Shown one piece after another: positions 18,089 to 26,395 of a DNA stretch of 64,000 nucleotides. The stretch is from Streptomyces sp. SS1-1 (lineage in GTDB: Bacteria; Actinomycetota; Actinomycetes; Streptomycetales; Streptomycetaceae): positions 124,001 through 188,000 of the forward strand of contig NZ_WBXN01000004.1 in the NCBI RefSeq assembly GCF_008973465.1, written 5' to 3'. The notes beneath the pieces are model-generated. The model ran no database searches, was not told the DNA's origin, and saw nothing but the letters and a program-made list of their open reading frames with translations. Numbering within the stretch: position 1 is the first letter of the stretch; every line of letters starts with the position of its first letter. A program made the translations under genes and the position numbers.

Positions 18089-19120
18089 TCACAGCCCGTC
18101 GGTGAGCCGCCGCAGCGTCCGTTCCGTCGGCTCCTGCTCGGCGCCGCGGTACGCGGTCCCCGCCCACAGGTGCAGAAGTCCCTGGTCGCCCGCCGCTGCG
18201 GCCGCCCTGCGCAGCGGCGCGGTGAGGTGGTGCACGGCCGGATAGCCGGCCGGGGCCGCGGATTCGTACCGGTCGATAAAGGCGTTGCGCAGTCCTCGTG
18301 CGGGCCGCCCCGTGAAGGCACGGGTCAGCACGGTGGTGTCGAACGCCGGATCCGCCAGAGCCTGCTGGTGGGGGGCCGACGCGCCGCTCTCGTCCGTACG
18401 CAGCAGGAGCGTGCCGACCATGGTGGCCTCCGCACCTGCCCGCAGGGCTGCCGCCACGTCGGCGGGCGCCCCGATGCCACCGGCGGCGACGAGCGGCAGG
18501 GCGACCGCGGCGCGGATCCGAGCCACCAGGTCGGGCAGGGCGACGGGGACGATCGGGCGGTCGGGGGTGAGCGTGGCCGAGTGCCCGCCGGCCGCGGGAC
18601 CCTGCACGACCAGCGCGTCCGCACCGGCCTCCGCCGCCAGGCGGGCCTCTTCGACCGTGGTGACGCTCTGCAGGACCGTGGTGCCCGCTCGCCGCAGGGC
18701 CCGTACGACCGTGGCGTCCGGGATGCCGAACGTGAAGGACACCCAGGGCACCGGCGACTCGACGAGCAGGTCGATCTTGGCCGCCCAGTCGTCGTCGTCC
18801 TCCTTCGGCAGGCTGTCGGTCAGGGTCAGGCCGTAACGGTCGGCCTCGGCCTGGACCGTACGGGCGTAGCGCCGGTAGGCGTCGGCCGCCACCGGGACCG
18901 GATGGGGAGCGAACACGTTGACGCCGTACGGGACCCCCTGCTCCTGGACGGTGCGCATCTGTTCGGCGAGGAGTCCCGCCGGCTTGTATCCGGCGGCGAG
19001 GAAGCCCAGGCTTCCGGCGCGCGCGGCCGCCACGACCAGGTCGGGCGTGCTTCCCCCACCGGCCATGGGCGCGGCGAGGACCGGGAGTTCCACACCTAGG
19101 TCGGACAGCAGTCGGCTCAT
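18089..19120 (-). CDS. Nitronate monooxygenase-family FMN enzyme
   Basis: The 343-residue TIM-barrel flavoenzyme carries APMAGGGSTP near the N-terminus, VQGPAAGGHSA (FMN/substrate loop, about 170), LVAAGGIGAPADV (phosphate binding, about 208) and a C-terminal LWAGTAYR. These are features of nitronate monooxygenases, which use FMN and O2 to detoxify alkyl nitronates. The related 2-nitropropane dioxygenase-like and enoyl-reductase-like enzymes share the fold, so the substrate is provisional. ATG at 19120 follows GGAGAGGAA. A divergent LysR gene starts 203 bases away, and a LysR-type dyad lies in the gap, making this gene the likely LysR target. Confidence 0.85.
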   Translation of the reverse strand: MSRLLSDLGVELPVLAAPMAGGGSTPDLVVAAARAGSLGFLAAGYKPAGLLAEQMRTVQEQGVPYGVNVFAPHPVPVAADAYRRYARTVQAEADRYGLTLTDSLPKEDDDDWAAKIDLLVESPVPWVSFTFGIPDATVVRALRRAGTTVLQSVTTVEEARLAAEAGADALVVQGPAAGGHSATLTPDRPIVPVALPDLVARIRAAVALPLVAAGGIGAPADVAAALRAGAEATMVGTLLLRTDESGASAPHQQALADPAFDTTVLTRAFTGRPARGLRNAFIDRYESAAPAGYPAVHHLTAPLRRAAAAAGDQGLLHLWAGTAYRGAEQEPTERTLRRLTDGL

Positions 19121-19287
19121 GGGTCACAGTTCCTCTCCGCTGGGGTGTGGGCGGGCGGTCTCGCCGCGCTCTCGGCTTCGGAGCGGCCTCACCGGCCGAC
19201 GGACGCCGGGCCCCACACCCACGCTGACAGCGTAGGACGCCGAACGCGCCGGATCAGGGCCGCGACGATGCCGATTACGCTGCGACC

Positions 19288-19302
19288 ATGCATGCCGTGC
19301 AT
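19288..19302. promoter_or_regulatory. Candidate LysR-type binding dyad
   Basis: ATGCA-TGCCG-TGCAT fits the T-N11-A rule for LysR regulators with 5-base arms. It is placed 22 bases before the lysR start and inside the divergent gap with the nitronate monooxygenase gene. Confidence 0.45.
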
Positions 19303-19323
19303 CGATACGCGAAGGGGTGAGGG

Positions 19324-20175
19324 ATGGAGATCGAGATCCGTCACTTCCGGGCCTTCGCCGCGGTGGCGCGCCACCGTTCCTTCTCCCGCGCGGCCGACGA
19401 GCTGTCGATCACGCAGCCCGCCCTGAGCCGTACGGTCGCCCAGCTCGAGGCGGCGCTGGGCGTACGCCTCCTCGAGCGCACGTCACGACGCGTGGAACCG
19501 ACCGATGCCGGCACGGAGTTCCTGCGGGAGGCGGAACGAGTCCTCGCCTCCTTCGACCACGCCCTCACCGCGGCCCGCCGGCTCGGTGTGCTGCGGCTCG
19601 GCTTCAGCTGGCTTCTTCCGGCTCCGTGGGCGCAGCGGACCATCAAGGCCTTCGAGGGAAGCACCGGCGCCTCCGTGACCCTCACCCGCACCGACGATCC
19701 GCTGGAGGCCCTGCGCCGGCGCACCGTCGACATCGCCGTGGTGCGCGGCGACGCAGCAGCTCCGGAGCCGCTGCGTTCCGTCCGGCTGTACGACGAGCCG
19801 CGCTTCGCCGTGTGCGCCCGCGAGAGCCCGCTGGCCGGACGCGACCATCTGGACTGGGGCGAGGTGCGGGACTGGCGTCTGATCGTGAACACCGTCAGCG
19901 GCACCACAGGGCCCTGGTCCTGGCCCGAGGAGTCCCGGCCGCGGGACATCGTCGAGACGGCGAACTACGACGAGTGGGTGGAGACGGTGGCCGCGAACCG
20001 CGGCATCGGGATCGTGCCCGAGACCGCGCGGCACCGCTCCCCCCATCCCGCGCTGCGTTTCGTCCCTCTCACCGACGCCCCGCCGGTCCCGGTCCGGCTG
20101 GTCCACCTCCCGGACGGCCCGCGCGTGCTCATCCGCCGGTTCCTCGACGCCTCCCTGGCGGCGGTCGCCAGGTGA
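19324..20175 (+). CDS. LysR-family transcriptional regulator
   Basis: The 283-residue protein has an N-terminal LysR winged helix-turn-helix (FRAFAAVARHRSFSRAADEL followed by ITQPALSRTVAQLEAALG, residues 7-46). A periplasmic-binding-protein-like effector domain (about 90-280) follows. ATG at 19324 follows GGGGTGAGGG. It is divergent from the nitronate monooxygenase gene, the classic LysR-target arrangement, and the ATGCA/TGCAT dyad in the gap supports local regulation. The inducer is probably a substrate or product of that enzyme (inference). Confidence 0.88.
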   Translation: MEIEIRHFRAFAAVARHRSFSRAADELSITQPALSRTVAQLEAALGVRLLERTSRRVEPTDAGTEFLREAERVLASFDHALTAARRLGVLRLGFSWLLPAPWAQRTIKAFEGSTGASVTLTRTDDPLEALRRRTVDIAVVRGDAAAPEPLRSVRLYDEPRFAVCARESPLAGRDHLDWGEVRDWRLIVNTVSGTTGPWSWPEESRPRDIVETANYDEWVETVAANRGIGIVPETARHRSPHPALRFVPLTDAPPVPVRLVHLPDGPRVLIRRFLDASLAAVAR

Positions 20176-20207
20176 GTACCAGGGCCGTTGCTCAGTCCCG
20201 GCGTACC

Positions 20208-20213
20208 TAGACT
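20208..20213 (+). promoter_or_regulatory. Candidate -10 box of a leaderless marR promoter
   Basis: TAGACT fits TANNNT and ends six bases before the ATG at 20220; the intervening bases are GGGCCC and no ribosome site is visible. Confidence 0.4.
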
Positions 20214-20219
20214 GGGCCC

Positions 20220-20675
20220 ATGCCAGACGCGACGCCGGTCATCCCGCTCGACCCGGACGAGGAAGCGTTCCTGCGCGCTCTCGGCACGGTGATGGCCCTG
20301 TTGCCCCGGGTGGTCGACGCGGACATGCTCGGCGAACTGCCGATCTCCGGTACCGAGTACACGGTCCTGGTGCATCTCAGCGAAGTCCCCCACCATCAGC
20401 TGCGGATGAGCGAACTGGCCAACGCCTGCGGCCTGTCGCTGAGCGGGATGACGCGTGTGGTGAACCGTCTGGAGTCACAGTCGCTCGTCACGCGGCAGAA
20501 GTGCCCCGAGGACGGCAGGGCGTGGCTCGTCGTGCTCACCGGCCCGGGACGGAAGATGCTGGAGCAGGCGTGGCCCACGAACCTGGCCAGCGTGCGCCGA
20601 CACGTCTTCTCCCGCTTGGAAGGGTGCGACGTGGCGGCGGCAGCGGAGGTGCTGCGGCGCATAGCGGCGCCCTGA
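20220..20675 (+). CDS. MarR-family transcriptional regulator
   Basis: The 151-residue protein has a central winged helix-turn-helix: RMSELANACGLSLSGMTRVVNRLESQSLV followed by the wing RQKCPEDGRAWLVVLT. Flanking helices serve for dimerisation, as in MarR proteins. ATG at 20220 directly follows a -10-like TAGACT plus six bases, suggesting leaderless expression. One Cys lies in the wing (QKCPEDG) and another in the C-terminal helix; oxidation sensing is possible but not demonstrated. It is convergent with the 64-residue gene. Its operator is unknown; it is one candidate for the orphan CTTGAC-NN-GTCAAG boxes at 13.2 and 25.3 kb. Confidence 0.85.
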   Translation: MPDATPVIPLDPDEEAFLRALGTVMALLPRVVDADMLGELPISGTEYTVLVHLSEVPHHQLRMSELANACGLSLSGMTRVVNRLESQSLVTRQKCPEDGRAWLVVLTGPGRKMLEQAWPTNLASVRRHVFSRLEGCDVAAAAEVLRRIAAP

Positions 20676-20710
20676 GTACAGCGGCGCCCTGAGGTGGCGG
20701 GCCGGTTCTC

Positions 20711-20905
20711 TCACAAGCCCATGTCAAGGGCGAGGCAGGAGAACTGGATCCAGGACCTCTCGGAGTTGTAGGCGTCGACCACGGACCCGTCCGGTGTGGC
20801 CGGCTGGGACACGGTCATGTCCTCGACGCGTATGCGCTCCGGCAGCCGGCCGAATCGCTCGAGCCGGGCGGCCGTCGCGGCGTCCATCGCATGTTCAGCG
20901 CTCAT
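20711..20905 (-). CDS. 64-residue orphan protein, possible peptide precursor
   Basis: I do not recognise a family. The ATG at 20905 is preceded by GAGGAAG at ideal spacing (five bases), which strongly supports translation. The N-terminal 45 residues are charged and helical-looking (ATAARLERFGRLPERIRVED). The C-terminal 20 residues become aromatic and hydrophobic with a single Cys and end SWIQFSCLALDMGL. This leader-plus-core look resembles some ribosomal peptide precursors, but no maturation enzyme is nearby, so a small regulatory or structural protein is equally possible. It is preceded by a 19-base-pair hairpin that separates it from the alcohol dehydrogenase upstream. Confidence 0.65.
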   Translation of the reverse strand: MSAEHAMDAATAARLERFGRLPERIRVEDMTVSQPATPDGSVVDAYNSERSWIQFSCLALDMGL

Positions 20906-20967
20906 GATGTCTTCCTCTTCCGTCGTGCCCGTTCGGGTCGGGTCCACAGGGAATCGATGGTCAAATG

Positions 20968-21014
20968 TCGCACCCATCGCGTCACCAGTCAAGCAGGTGA
21001 CGCGATGGGTGCGA
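20968..21014 (-). terminator. Strong hairpin between alcohol dehydrogenase and the 64-residue gene
   Basis: Two perfect 19-base arms (20968-20986 and 20996-21014) with a nine-base loop lie 57 bases after the dehydrogenase stop. The stem is GC-rich with no T-run, as is common for actinomycete terminators. An operator role for the downstream small gene is the alternative. Confidence 0.6.
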
Positions 21015-21070
21015 GGGGGGACCGCGGGACGCCTGGACGGCGCTCGCGGCCGGACGACTCCGCGGCGGGG

Positions 21071-22096
21071 TCAGTCGAAGGTGAAGACCATCCGGAAGCG
21101 CGCGGCCCCGGAGAGCATCCGCTGGTAGGCGGAGTCCGCCTCGCTCAGGGGCACGGTCTCGACGGTGGGGCGGATGCCGTGCAGGGCGGCGAACTCCATG
21201 GTGTCCTGCACGTCCTTCGCGGTTCCGGAGGGGTGTCCGCGGACCACCTTGCCCGACAGGATGAGCTGGAGCGGTGTGATGCCCAGGGGTTCGGGCGAGA
21301 CCCCGATGACCACGAGTTCGCCTCGGGACGTCAGCCCGTCGACGGTGGCCGCGATGGCCGCGGAGTTGCCGGCGGTCGCCAGCACCACCTTGACTCCTCC
21401 GAGGGCCTGCAGCGCCTCCGCGACCGGGGTCGCCCCCGTGCTGTCGACGTAGTGGTGGGCCCCGAAGCGCTTGGCCAGCTCGGCCTTCTCCGCGCCGCGG
21501 GCGACGGCCACCGTCTCGAACCCCATGCCCACGGCGAACTGGACGGCCAGATGCCCCAGACCGCCCAGTCCCACCACGGCGACCCGGTCCCCCGGCTGGG
21601 CGGAGCTGCGGCGCAGTCCGTTGAACGTCGTGACGCCCGCGCAGGCCATCGGTCCCGCGTCCGCCGCCGACAGGCCATCCGGGATGCGCGCCAGAGCGTC
21701 GACCGGCGCGATCATGCTCTCCGCGAAGCCTCCGTCGTAGGCATAGCCCGGGATCTTGAGGTTCTCGCACACGATGAAGTCACCCCGCCGGCAGGCGGCG
21801 CAGTGCCGGCAACTGCCGCCGAACCAGCCGACCGTGACCCGGTCCCCCACGTTCCAGCCGAAGTAGTCGGCGCCCTCGCCCAGTTCCTCGATCCGCCCGG
21901 CGACCTCGTGTCCGGGGACCAGGGGGAACTGCGTGCCGGGCATGGTGCCGGTCACGAAGAAGTCGTCGCTGTGGCAGATGCCGCACGCCTCGACGGCCAG
22001 GCGGACGTGGCGGGGTCCGGGCCGGGGCACTTCGCGCTCGACGACCTCGAACCGCCCGCTGGGACTCGTCACCTGAGCGACTCGATAGGTAGGCAT
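21071..22096 (-). CDS. Zinc-dependent medium-chain alcohol dehydrogenase
   Basis: The 341-residue MDR enzyme has catalytic zinc ligands in ACGICHSDD and the PGHEVAGRIEELG motif, structural-zinc cysteines in GGSCRHCAACRRGDFIVC, and an NAD(P) Rossmann loop VVGLGGLGHLAVQFA near 175. It oxidises alcohols or reduces aldehydes. ATG at 22096 was chosen because GGAGA lies at good spacing; the upstream ATG at 22111 has only pyrimidines before it. It is a clear paralogue of the dehydrogenase at 27439-28458. The terminator-like hairpin at 20968-21014 follows it. Substrate and regulation are unknown. Confidence 0.9.
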   Translation of the reverse strand: MPTYRVAQVTSPSGRFEVVEREVPRPGPRHVRLAVEACGICHSDDFFVTGTMPGTQFPLVPGHEVAGRIEELGEGADYFGWNVGDRVTVGWFGGSCRHCAACRRGDFIVCENLKIPGYAYDGGFAESMIAPVDALARIPDGLSAADAGPMACAGVTTFNGLRRSSAQPGDRVAVVGLGGLGHLAVQFAVGMGFETVAVARGAEKAELAKRFGAHHYVDSTGATPVAEALQALGGVKVVLATAGNSAAIAATVDGLTSRGELVVIGVSPEPLGITPLQLILSGKVVRGHPSGTAKDVQDTMEFAALHGIRPTVETVPLSEADSAYQRMLSGAARFRMVFTFD

Positions 22097-22407
22097 AGGT
22101 GTCTCCGTCATCAGGAGGGCACCCCTCGCGGCAGGCCGACCGCACCGATCGACGGCACGTCGAGGCAGGCCCCGAGGGAAGCTGGCGTCACGCCACGCGC
22201 GCCAGGACCAGGACCCGGGTCCCTGGGCGGCTGAGTCGGTGGCGACTTTTCAACGGGCGGCGGTTGCGCTCACCGGTGGCCGGCCCGGCACCAGTGAGCA
22301 CATCCATCCCACCATCACACGGACGCCCCGGCAAAAGATGCGCCCCTGGCACCGTCGTGCGCGGCCGCCCGGCCGCCTTCTCCCACCCCGCCAGGACCTG
22401 CCGGTCG
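22097..22407. other. Non-coding gap upstream of alcohol dehydrogenase
   Basis: I see no convincing gene in these 311 bases. They should hold the promoter of the dehydrogenase to the left and the terminator of the reductase gene to the right. No strong dyad was found. Confidence 0.4.
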
Positions 22408-23118
22408 TCATCCTGCCGACGCGAGTCCGTTCGCGGAGCGCGCCTCGCTGACCGCACGCCCGCGCTCGGTGGCGGGAAAACGGTCCAGCATGGCCCGCAG
22501 CTCGCCCGCGTCGACGTTGGCCCCGAAGGGCTCGGTGCCCGGCTGGAGGCGCACGCCGTGAGCGAGCGGGCCGGCGTCGACCGGGTCGAACCCGAGGTCG
22601 TCGACCAGGCGCGTCACGGTGGACACGGCTGCCGGGTCGTCCCCGGCGACGGCGATCGCCTTGCGGCCGGGCGTGCCGGCGGGCACGGCACCGTCCTCCA
22701 GGTCGTGGTAGCCCATGTGGTTGAACGCCTTGACCACCCTGGATCCCGGCAGGAACGCCTGGACGATCTCGCTGGTCGACGTGCGCGGGTCGGTGAAGTC
22801 CTCGCGCACCCCGTCGATCTCCCACCAGTAGTTCATCGCGTCGACGACGAGCTTGCCCCGCAACGCCTCGACGGGGACGCCGCGATACTTGCTCAGGGGG
22901 AGGGCGAGGACCACCACATCGGCTTGGTCCGCCGCCTCGGCCGCGGTGACCGCGACCGCGCCGGGGGTGAGGACCTCGACGGTGAGGGCGATCCTGTCGG
23001 GGTCGCCCGAACCCGCGATGAGGACGCGATACCCGGCGGCCACCGCCAGGCGGGCCAGGACGGTACCCACCTTTCCGGCGCCCAGGATGCCGATCGTGTG
23101 CTTGTGCCGGATGTTCAT
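22408..23118 (-). CDS. NADPH:F420 reductase-like protein
   Basis: The 236-residue protein begins with a Rossmann NADP loop ([22 protein letters not shown]). It has [11 protein letters not shown] and [12 protein letters not shown] in the middle and the [15 protein letters not shown] segment near 130-145, the pattern of F420-dependent NADP oxidoreductases and related NADP-binding proteins. These shuttle hydride between NADPH and coenzyme F420. ATG at 23118 follows AGGAGA. It lies 19 bases after an LLM flavin-type oxidoreductase gene on the same strand; many LLM enzymes use F420 or FMN, so a donor-acceptor pairing is reasonable. True F420 use is inferred, not shown. Confidence 0.8.
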   Translation of the reverse strand: MNIRHKHTIGILGAGKVGTVLARLAVAAGYRVLIAGSGDPDRIALTVEVLTPGAVAVTAAEAADQADVVVLALPLSKYRGVPVEALRGKLVVDAMNYWWEIDGVREDFTDPRTSTSEIVQAFLPGSRVVKAFNHMGYHDLEDGAVPAGTPGRKAIAVAGDDPAAVSTVTRLVDDLGFDPVDAGPLAHGVRLQPGTEPFGANVDAGELRAMLDRFPATERGRAVSEARSANGLASAG

Positions 23119-23137
23119 CTTCGTCTCCTGACCCGGG

Positions 23138-24169
23138 TCAGCCCGCGAGGAGGTCGCGGACCATGGGGATCACCTTCGTGCCGTAGAGCTCGACCGAGCG
23201 AAGGCGGTTGCTGACGGACTGCGAGCCCGACGTGTAGATGAGGTCGAACCGGCCGACCTGGAGGGTCCGGACGGCAGCGGCGATCTTGCGTGCGACTGTC
23301 TCCGGCGACCCCACGTACATGGAGCCGTGGGCGATCTCGGCCTCGTACTCCTCCCGGCGCACCGGCGGCCACCCGCGCAGCGCGCCGATGCGGTCCCGGA
23401 TCACCCGGTAGCCCGGCCAGTGCGCCTCGCGCGCCTCCTCGTCGGTGTCGGCGACGAAACCGGGTGAGTGCATCGCGACCGGGTGGGCGGTGGTGCCGAA
23501 CTGGGCTGTCGCGCGCTCGTAGAGGTCGATGTAGGGGGCGAAGCGGGTGGGGGCGCCGCCGATGATGGCGATCATGAGAGGGAGGCCGTGGCGGGCGGTA
23601 CGCACCACCGACTGAGGGGAACCGCCGACGCCGACCCAGGTCGGCAGACGGCCGGACTCGGTCGTGGGGTAGACCTCCGCGTTGTCGAGCGGGGCCCGGA
23701 CCGTGCCCTTCCAGGTGACGGGCTCCTCCTTCAGCAACCGCACGAAGAGGTCGAGCTTCTCCTCGAAGAGGACGTCGTAGTCGGCCAGGTCGTAGCCGAA
23801 CAGCGGGAACGACTCCGTGAACGAGCCGCGGCCGAGGATGATCTCGGCGCGCCCCTCGCTCAACGCGTCGAGCGTCGCGAAGCGCTGGAAGACACGGACC
23901 GGGTCGTCCGAGCTGAGCACCGTGACGCCGGAGGAGAGCCGGATACGCCGGGTGCGGGTGGCGATGCCGGCCAGCACGGTCTCGGGGGTGCTGACCGAGT
24001 ACTCCGGGCGGTGGTGTTCGCCCAGCGCGAGGACGTCGACGCCGAGGTCGTCGGCGAGGACGGCCTCGGCGACCGTCTGGCGGATCGACCTCGCGTGCGA
24101 GACGAGGACACCCGAGTCGTCCTCGGGTACGTCGCCGAAGGTGTCCAGGCCGAAGACGAGATCAGACAT
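23138..24169 (-). CDS. LLM-class flavin-dependent oxidoreductase (second copy)
   Basis: This 343-residue luciferase-like monooxygenase shows the LLM core: [58 protein letters not shown] and [11 protein letters not shown]. Its ATG at 24169 overlaps the end of the upstream LLM gene by eight bases, so the two are translationally coupled. The two proteins are paralogues, probably a tandem duplication. Family members are FMN- or F420-dependent monooxygenases or dehydrogenases; the substrate is unknown. The next gene downstream is the F420 reductase-like gene. Expression probably depends on the operator at 25267-25309. Confidence 0.88.
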   Translation of the reverse strand: MSDLVFGLDTFGDVPEDDSGVLVSHARSIRQTVAEAVLADDLGVDVLALGEHHRPEYSVSTPETVLAGIATRTRRIRLSSGVTVLSSDDPVRVFQRFATLDALSEGRAEIILGRGSFTESFPLFGYDLADYDVLFEEKLDLFVRLLKEEPVTWKGTVRAPLDNAEVYPTTESGRLPTWVGVGGSPQSVVRTARHGLPLMIAIIGGAPTRFAPYIDLYERATAQFGTTAHPVAMHSPGFVADTDEEAREAHWPGYRVIRDRIGALRGWPPVRREEYEAEIAHGSMYVGSPETVARKIAAAVRTLQVGRFDLIYTSGSQSVSNRLRSVELYGTKVIPMVRDLLAG

Positions 24170-25211
24170 GGGTGGCTTCCTTACTGAGGATCTCCCGGAC
24201 CCGGGGGGCGACTTCGTGCCCCAGCAGCTCGATCGTGCGGGCGCGGGCCTGCCGCGGCAGGTGCATGACGTCGTACTTGAGGTCGAAGCGGCTCAGGCGC
24301 AGGTCCCGGGCCACGGTGGCGATCTTGCGGGCGACTGTCTCCGGGGAGCCGACGAAGAGAGCGCCGTGCTCCAGCTCGGCCTCGTAGCGCGTGCGGTCCG
24401 GCTTGTAGAAACCGCGCTCCTCGGCGAGTTGACGCACGACCGGTTCCCAGTACCGCCACCAGGTCTCGATCGCCTCCTCGTCGCTGTCGGCGATGAGCCC
24501 CAGGGAGTGCTGCCCGATCGGCTGCGGAGCGTGTCCGGCCTCCTGGAGCGCCCGATGGTAGAGGTCCACGTGACCGCCGAAGCGCTGGGGCCGGCCGCCG
24601 ATGACGGCCAGCATGAGGGGCAGACCGTAGCGGGCGGCACGCAGGACGGAATGCGGGCTGCCGCCCACCCCGATCCAGGTGGGGATGCCGCCGGGGCGCA
24701 TCCGGGGACGCAGTTCCTGCTCGACGAGCGGGGTGCGGGTCGCCCCGCTCCACGTCACCTTCTCCTCCCGCTGGAGGCGCATGAACAGTTCGAGCTTCTC
24801 CTCGAAGAGCTGCTCGTACGTGGTGAGGTCGTAACCGAACAACGGGAAGGACTCGGTGGACGACGCGCGTCCGAGGATCACCTGGGCCCGACCGTTCGAC
24901 ACGGCGTCGAGCGTGGAGAACGCGTGATAGAGCCGCACCGGGTCATTGGTGCTCAGGACGGTCACCGAGGTGCCGAGGCGGATGCGTTCGGTGGCGGTGG
25001 CGATGGCGGAGAGCAGGACCGGGACGGCGCTGTCGACGTGACCGGGCCGGTAGTGCTCGCCGACGCTGAAGACGTCCACCCCGGAGGACTCGGCGAGCCT
25101 GGCCTCCTCGACGAGGAGACGCACCACCTCGGCGTCGTCGAGCGTGCGGCCGTCGTCCGTGGCGATCTCACCGAAAGAGTTCAGCCCGATCTCGAAAGCG
25201 TTGGCTCCCAT
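24162..25211 (-). CDS. LLM-class flavin-dependent oxidoreductase (first copy)
   Basis: The 349-residue luciferase-like protein has the same motif order as its neighbour: [58 protein letters not shown] and WIGVGGSPHSV. ATG at 25211 follows AAGGAG at ideal spacing; a longer open frame to 25307 would run through the operator and is rejected. It is the first gene of a three-gene unit (LLM, LLM, F420 reductase-like). The paired CTTGAC boxes 56-98 bases upstream are well placed to control it. The substrate is unknown. Confidence 0.88.
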   Translation of the reverse strand: MGANAFEIGLNSFGEIATDDGRTLDDAEVVRLLVEEARLAESSGVDVFSVGEHYRPGHVDSAVPVLLSAIATATERIRLGTSVTVLSTNDPVRLYHAFSTLDAVSNGRAQVILGRASSTESFPLFGYDLTTYEQLFEEKLELFMRLQREEKVTWSGATRTPLVEQELRPRMRPGGIPTWIGVGGSPHSVLRAARYGLPLMLAVIGGRPQRFGGHVDLYHRALQEAGHAPQPIGQHSLGLIADSDEEAIETWWRYWEPVVRQLAEERGFYKPDRTRYEAELEHGALFVGSPETVARKIATVARDLRLSRFDLKYDVMHLPRQARARTIELLGHEVAPRVREILSKEATHV

Positions 25212-25266
25212 GGCCGCTCCTTCCCGGTCCGCTCCCCCGGAACCCGTCGCCCCGGAGGATGCATTA

Positions 25267-25309
25267 CTTGACACGTCAAGCATGCCTCCATGTGCTTGAC
25301 ATGTCAAGC
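25267..25309. promoter_or_regulatory. Paired CTTGAC-NN-GTCAAG operator of the LLM operon
   Basis: CTTGACACGTCAAG (25267-25280) and the perfect palindrome GCTTGACATGTCAAGC (25294-25309) have centres 28 bases apart, as at 13217-13268. They lie between the muconolactone-isomerase-like stop and the LLM start, so the LLM unit has its own control. Confidence 0.7.
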
Positions 25310-25314
25310 ATTAC

Positions 25315-25608
25315 CTAGGCGGCCCGGCCCGGATCGTTCGGATGGGACTGCAGGGGTGTGATCACCGCGGTCATCCAGGGCCACAGAGGCAGGCTGCCGA
25401 GCACCTCGGCCCGCAGTTCCGCCTCGTCGTCGGCGAGCCAGACACCGACGCTGCGCAGCTCTCCGACCGGCCGCCACAGCCGGAACAGATGCCCCTGGGC
25501 CGTGAGCTCCTTGGCTCGTACGGCTTCGGCGGCGCGACGCTCGTCGACCACGGTCTGATCGGTCCCCTCGGGAACGGTGGTCGTCAGTTCGACCAGGAAC
25601 TCCTTCAT
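25315..25608 (-). CDS. Muconolactone delta-isomerase-family protein
   Basis: This 97-residue ferredoxin-like-fold protein fits the muconolactone isomerase family in length and motifs. These include an MKEFLVELT opening strand, AKELTAQGHLFRLWRPVGE in the middle, SLPLWPWMTAVITPLQSHP at the end. The classical enzyme isomerises muconolactone in catechol degradation. No other catechol-pathway gene is nearby, so the role may be a different isomerisation or a YCII-like function. ATG at 25608 follows GAAGGA. It lies between wrbA (upstream, separated by two hairpins) and the LLM operon (downstream, separated by an operator). Confidence 0.75.
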   Translation of the reverse strand: MKEFLVELTTTVPEGTDQTVVDERRAAEAVRAKELTAQGHLFRLWRPVGELRSVGVWLADDEAELRAEVLGSLPLWPWMTAVITPLQSHPNDPGRAA

Positions 25609-25664
25609 GGTCTTTTCCTTCTCAGTGGGTGCTCAGCGGGTGCTCAGTGCGGATGGGGAACGGT

Positions 25665-25725
25665 GAGCGGGCCGGCGCAGGGGGTCCGGCCCGCTCAACC
25701 GTGGTGACGGCGTGCCACCGTCACC
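25665..25725 (-). terminator. Tandem hairpins downstream of wrbA
   Basis: Two stem-loops follow the wrbA stop. Hairpin 25703-25725 has an 8-base stem, GGTGACGG/CCGTCACC, and a 7-base loop. Hairpin 25665-25696 has an 11-base stem, GAGCGGGCCGG/CCGGCCCGCTC, and a 10-base loop. Together they look like a double terminator, implying that the isomerase-like gene has its own promoter. Confidence 0.6.
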
Positions 25726-25737
25726 CGAGGGGCCGGG

Positions 25738-26349
25738 TCAGGCGGCGGCCTTGATCGTGTCGGCGATCCTCACCACGCGTTCGGCCTGGATGCGGGCGGC
25801 GGTACGCGTGGTGTCGTCGACGGGGTTGGTGCCCTGACCGTCCGCGTGGGAGGTGCCGTAGGGGTTGCCGTCGGCGAACTTGGCCGGGTCCGTGAAGCCC
25901 GGGCTGACGACGATGCCGCCGAAGTGGTGGACCGAGTTGTACAGGGCGAGCAGCGTCGACTCGTGGCCCGCGTGCGCCGTGGCGGTGGAGACGAAGCCGC
26001 TGTACACCTTGTCGGCGAGCTTGCCCTCGGCCCACAGGCCGCCGAGCGTGTCGATGAACTGCTTCAGCTGCGAGGAGACGTTGCCGAAGCGGGTCGGGGT
26101 GCCGAAGATGACCGCGTCCGCCCACTCGATGTCGCCGGGGGTGGCCTCGGGGATGCCCGCGGTGGCCGCGTGGTTGGCCGCCCAGGCCGGGTTGGACTCG
26201 ATCGCCGCCCGAGGGGCCAGCTCGGCGACCCGCAGCAGGCGGACGTCGGCTCCCGCCTTCACACCGGCGTCGTGGAGCTCCTTGGCGATCTCCGTGATGG
26301 TGCCGGTCGAGGAGTAGTAGACGATTGCGAGCTTGACGGGAGTGGACAT
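25738..26349 (-). CDS. wrbA: WrbA-type NAD(P)H:quinone oxidoreductase
   Basis: This 203-residue flavodoxin-fold protein has the FMN phosphate loop IVYYSSTGTITEIAKE at the N-terminus, GTPTRFGNVSSQLKQFIDTLGGLWAEGKL in the middle and STATAHAGHESTLL, all typical of WrbA. WrbA reduces quinones by two electrons as tetramers and protects against redox cycling. ATG at 26349 follows GGAGG. Two tandem AGACGACCGGTC boxes lie 47-83 bases upstream, and the divergently controlled tetR/adh pair with the same boxes is just beyond, so wrbA is very likely in that TetR regulon. Confidence 0.9.
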   Translation of the reverse strand: MSTPVKLAIVYYSSTGTITEIAKELHDAGVKAGADVRLLRVAELAPRAAIESNPAWAANHAATAGIPEATPGDIEWADAVIFGTPTRFGNVSSQLKQFIDTLGGLWAEGKLADKVYSGFVSTATAHAGHESTLLALYNSVHHFGGIVVSPGFTDPAKFADGNPYGTSHADGQGTNPVDDTTRTAARIQAERVVRIADTIKAAA

Positions 26350-26395
26350 GGAGAGCCTCCATCGAAAAGGGCTGAGGGTGGTTTTCGGCGTCACT

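Noticed and set aside
24162-25307. Longer start for the first LLM gene at 25307
   Set aside because: It would translate through the CTTGAC operator pair and lacks a ribosome site, whereas ATG 25211 has AAGGAG at ideal spacing.
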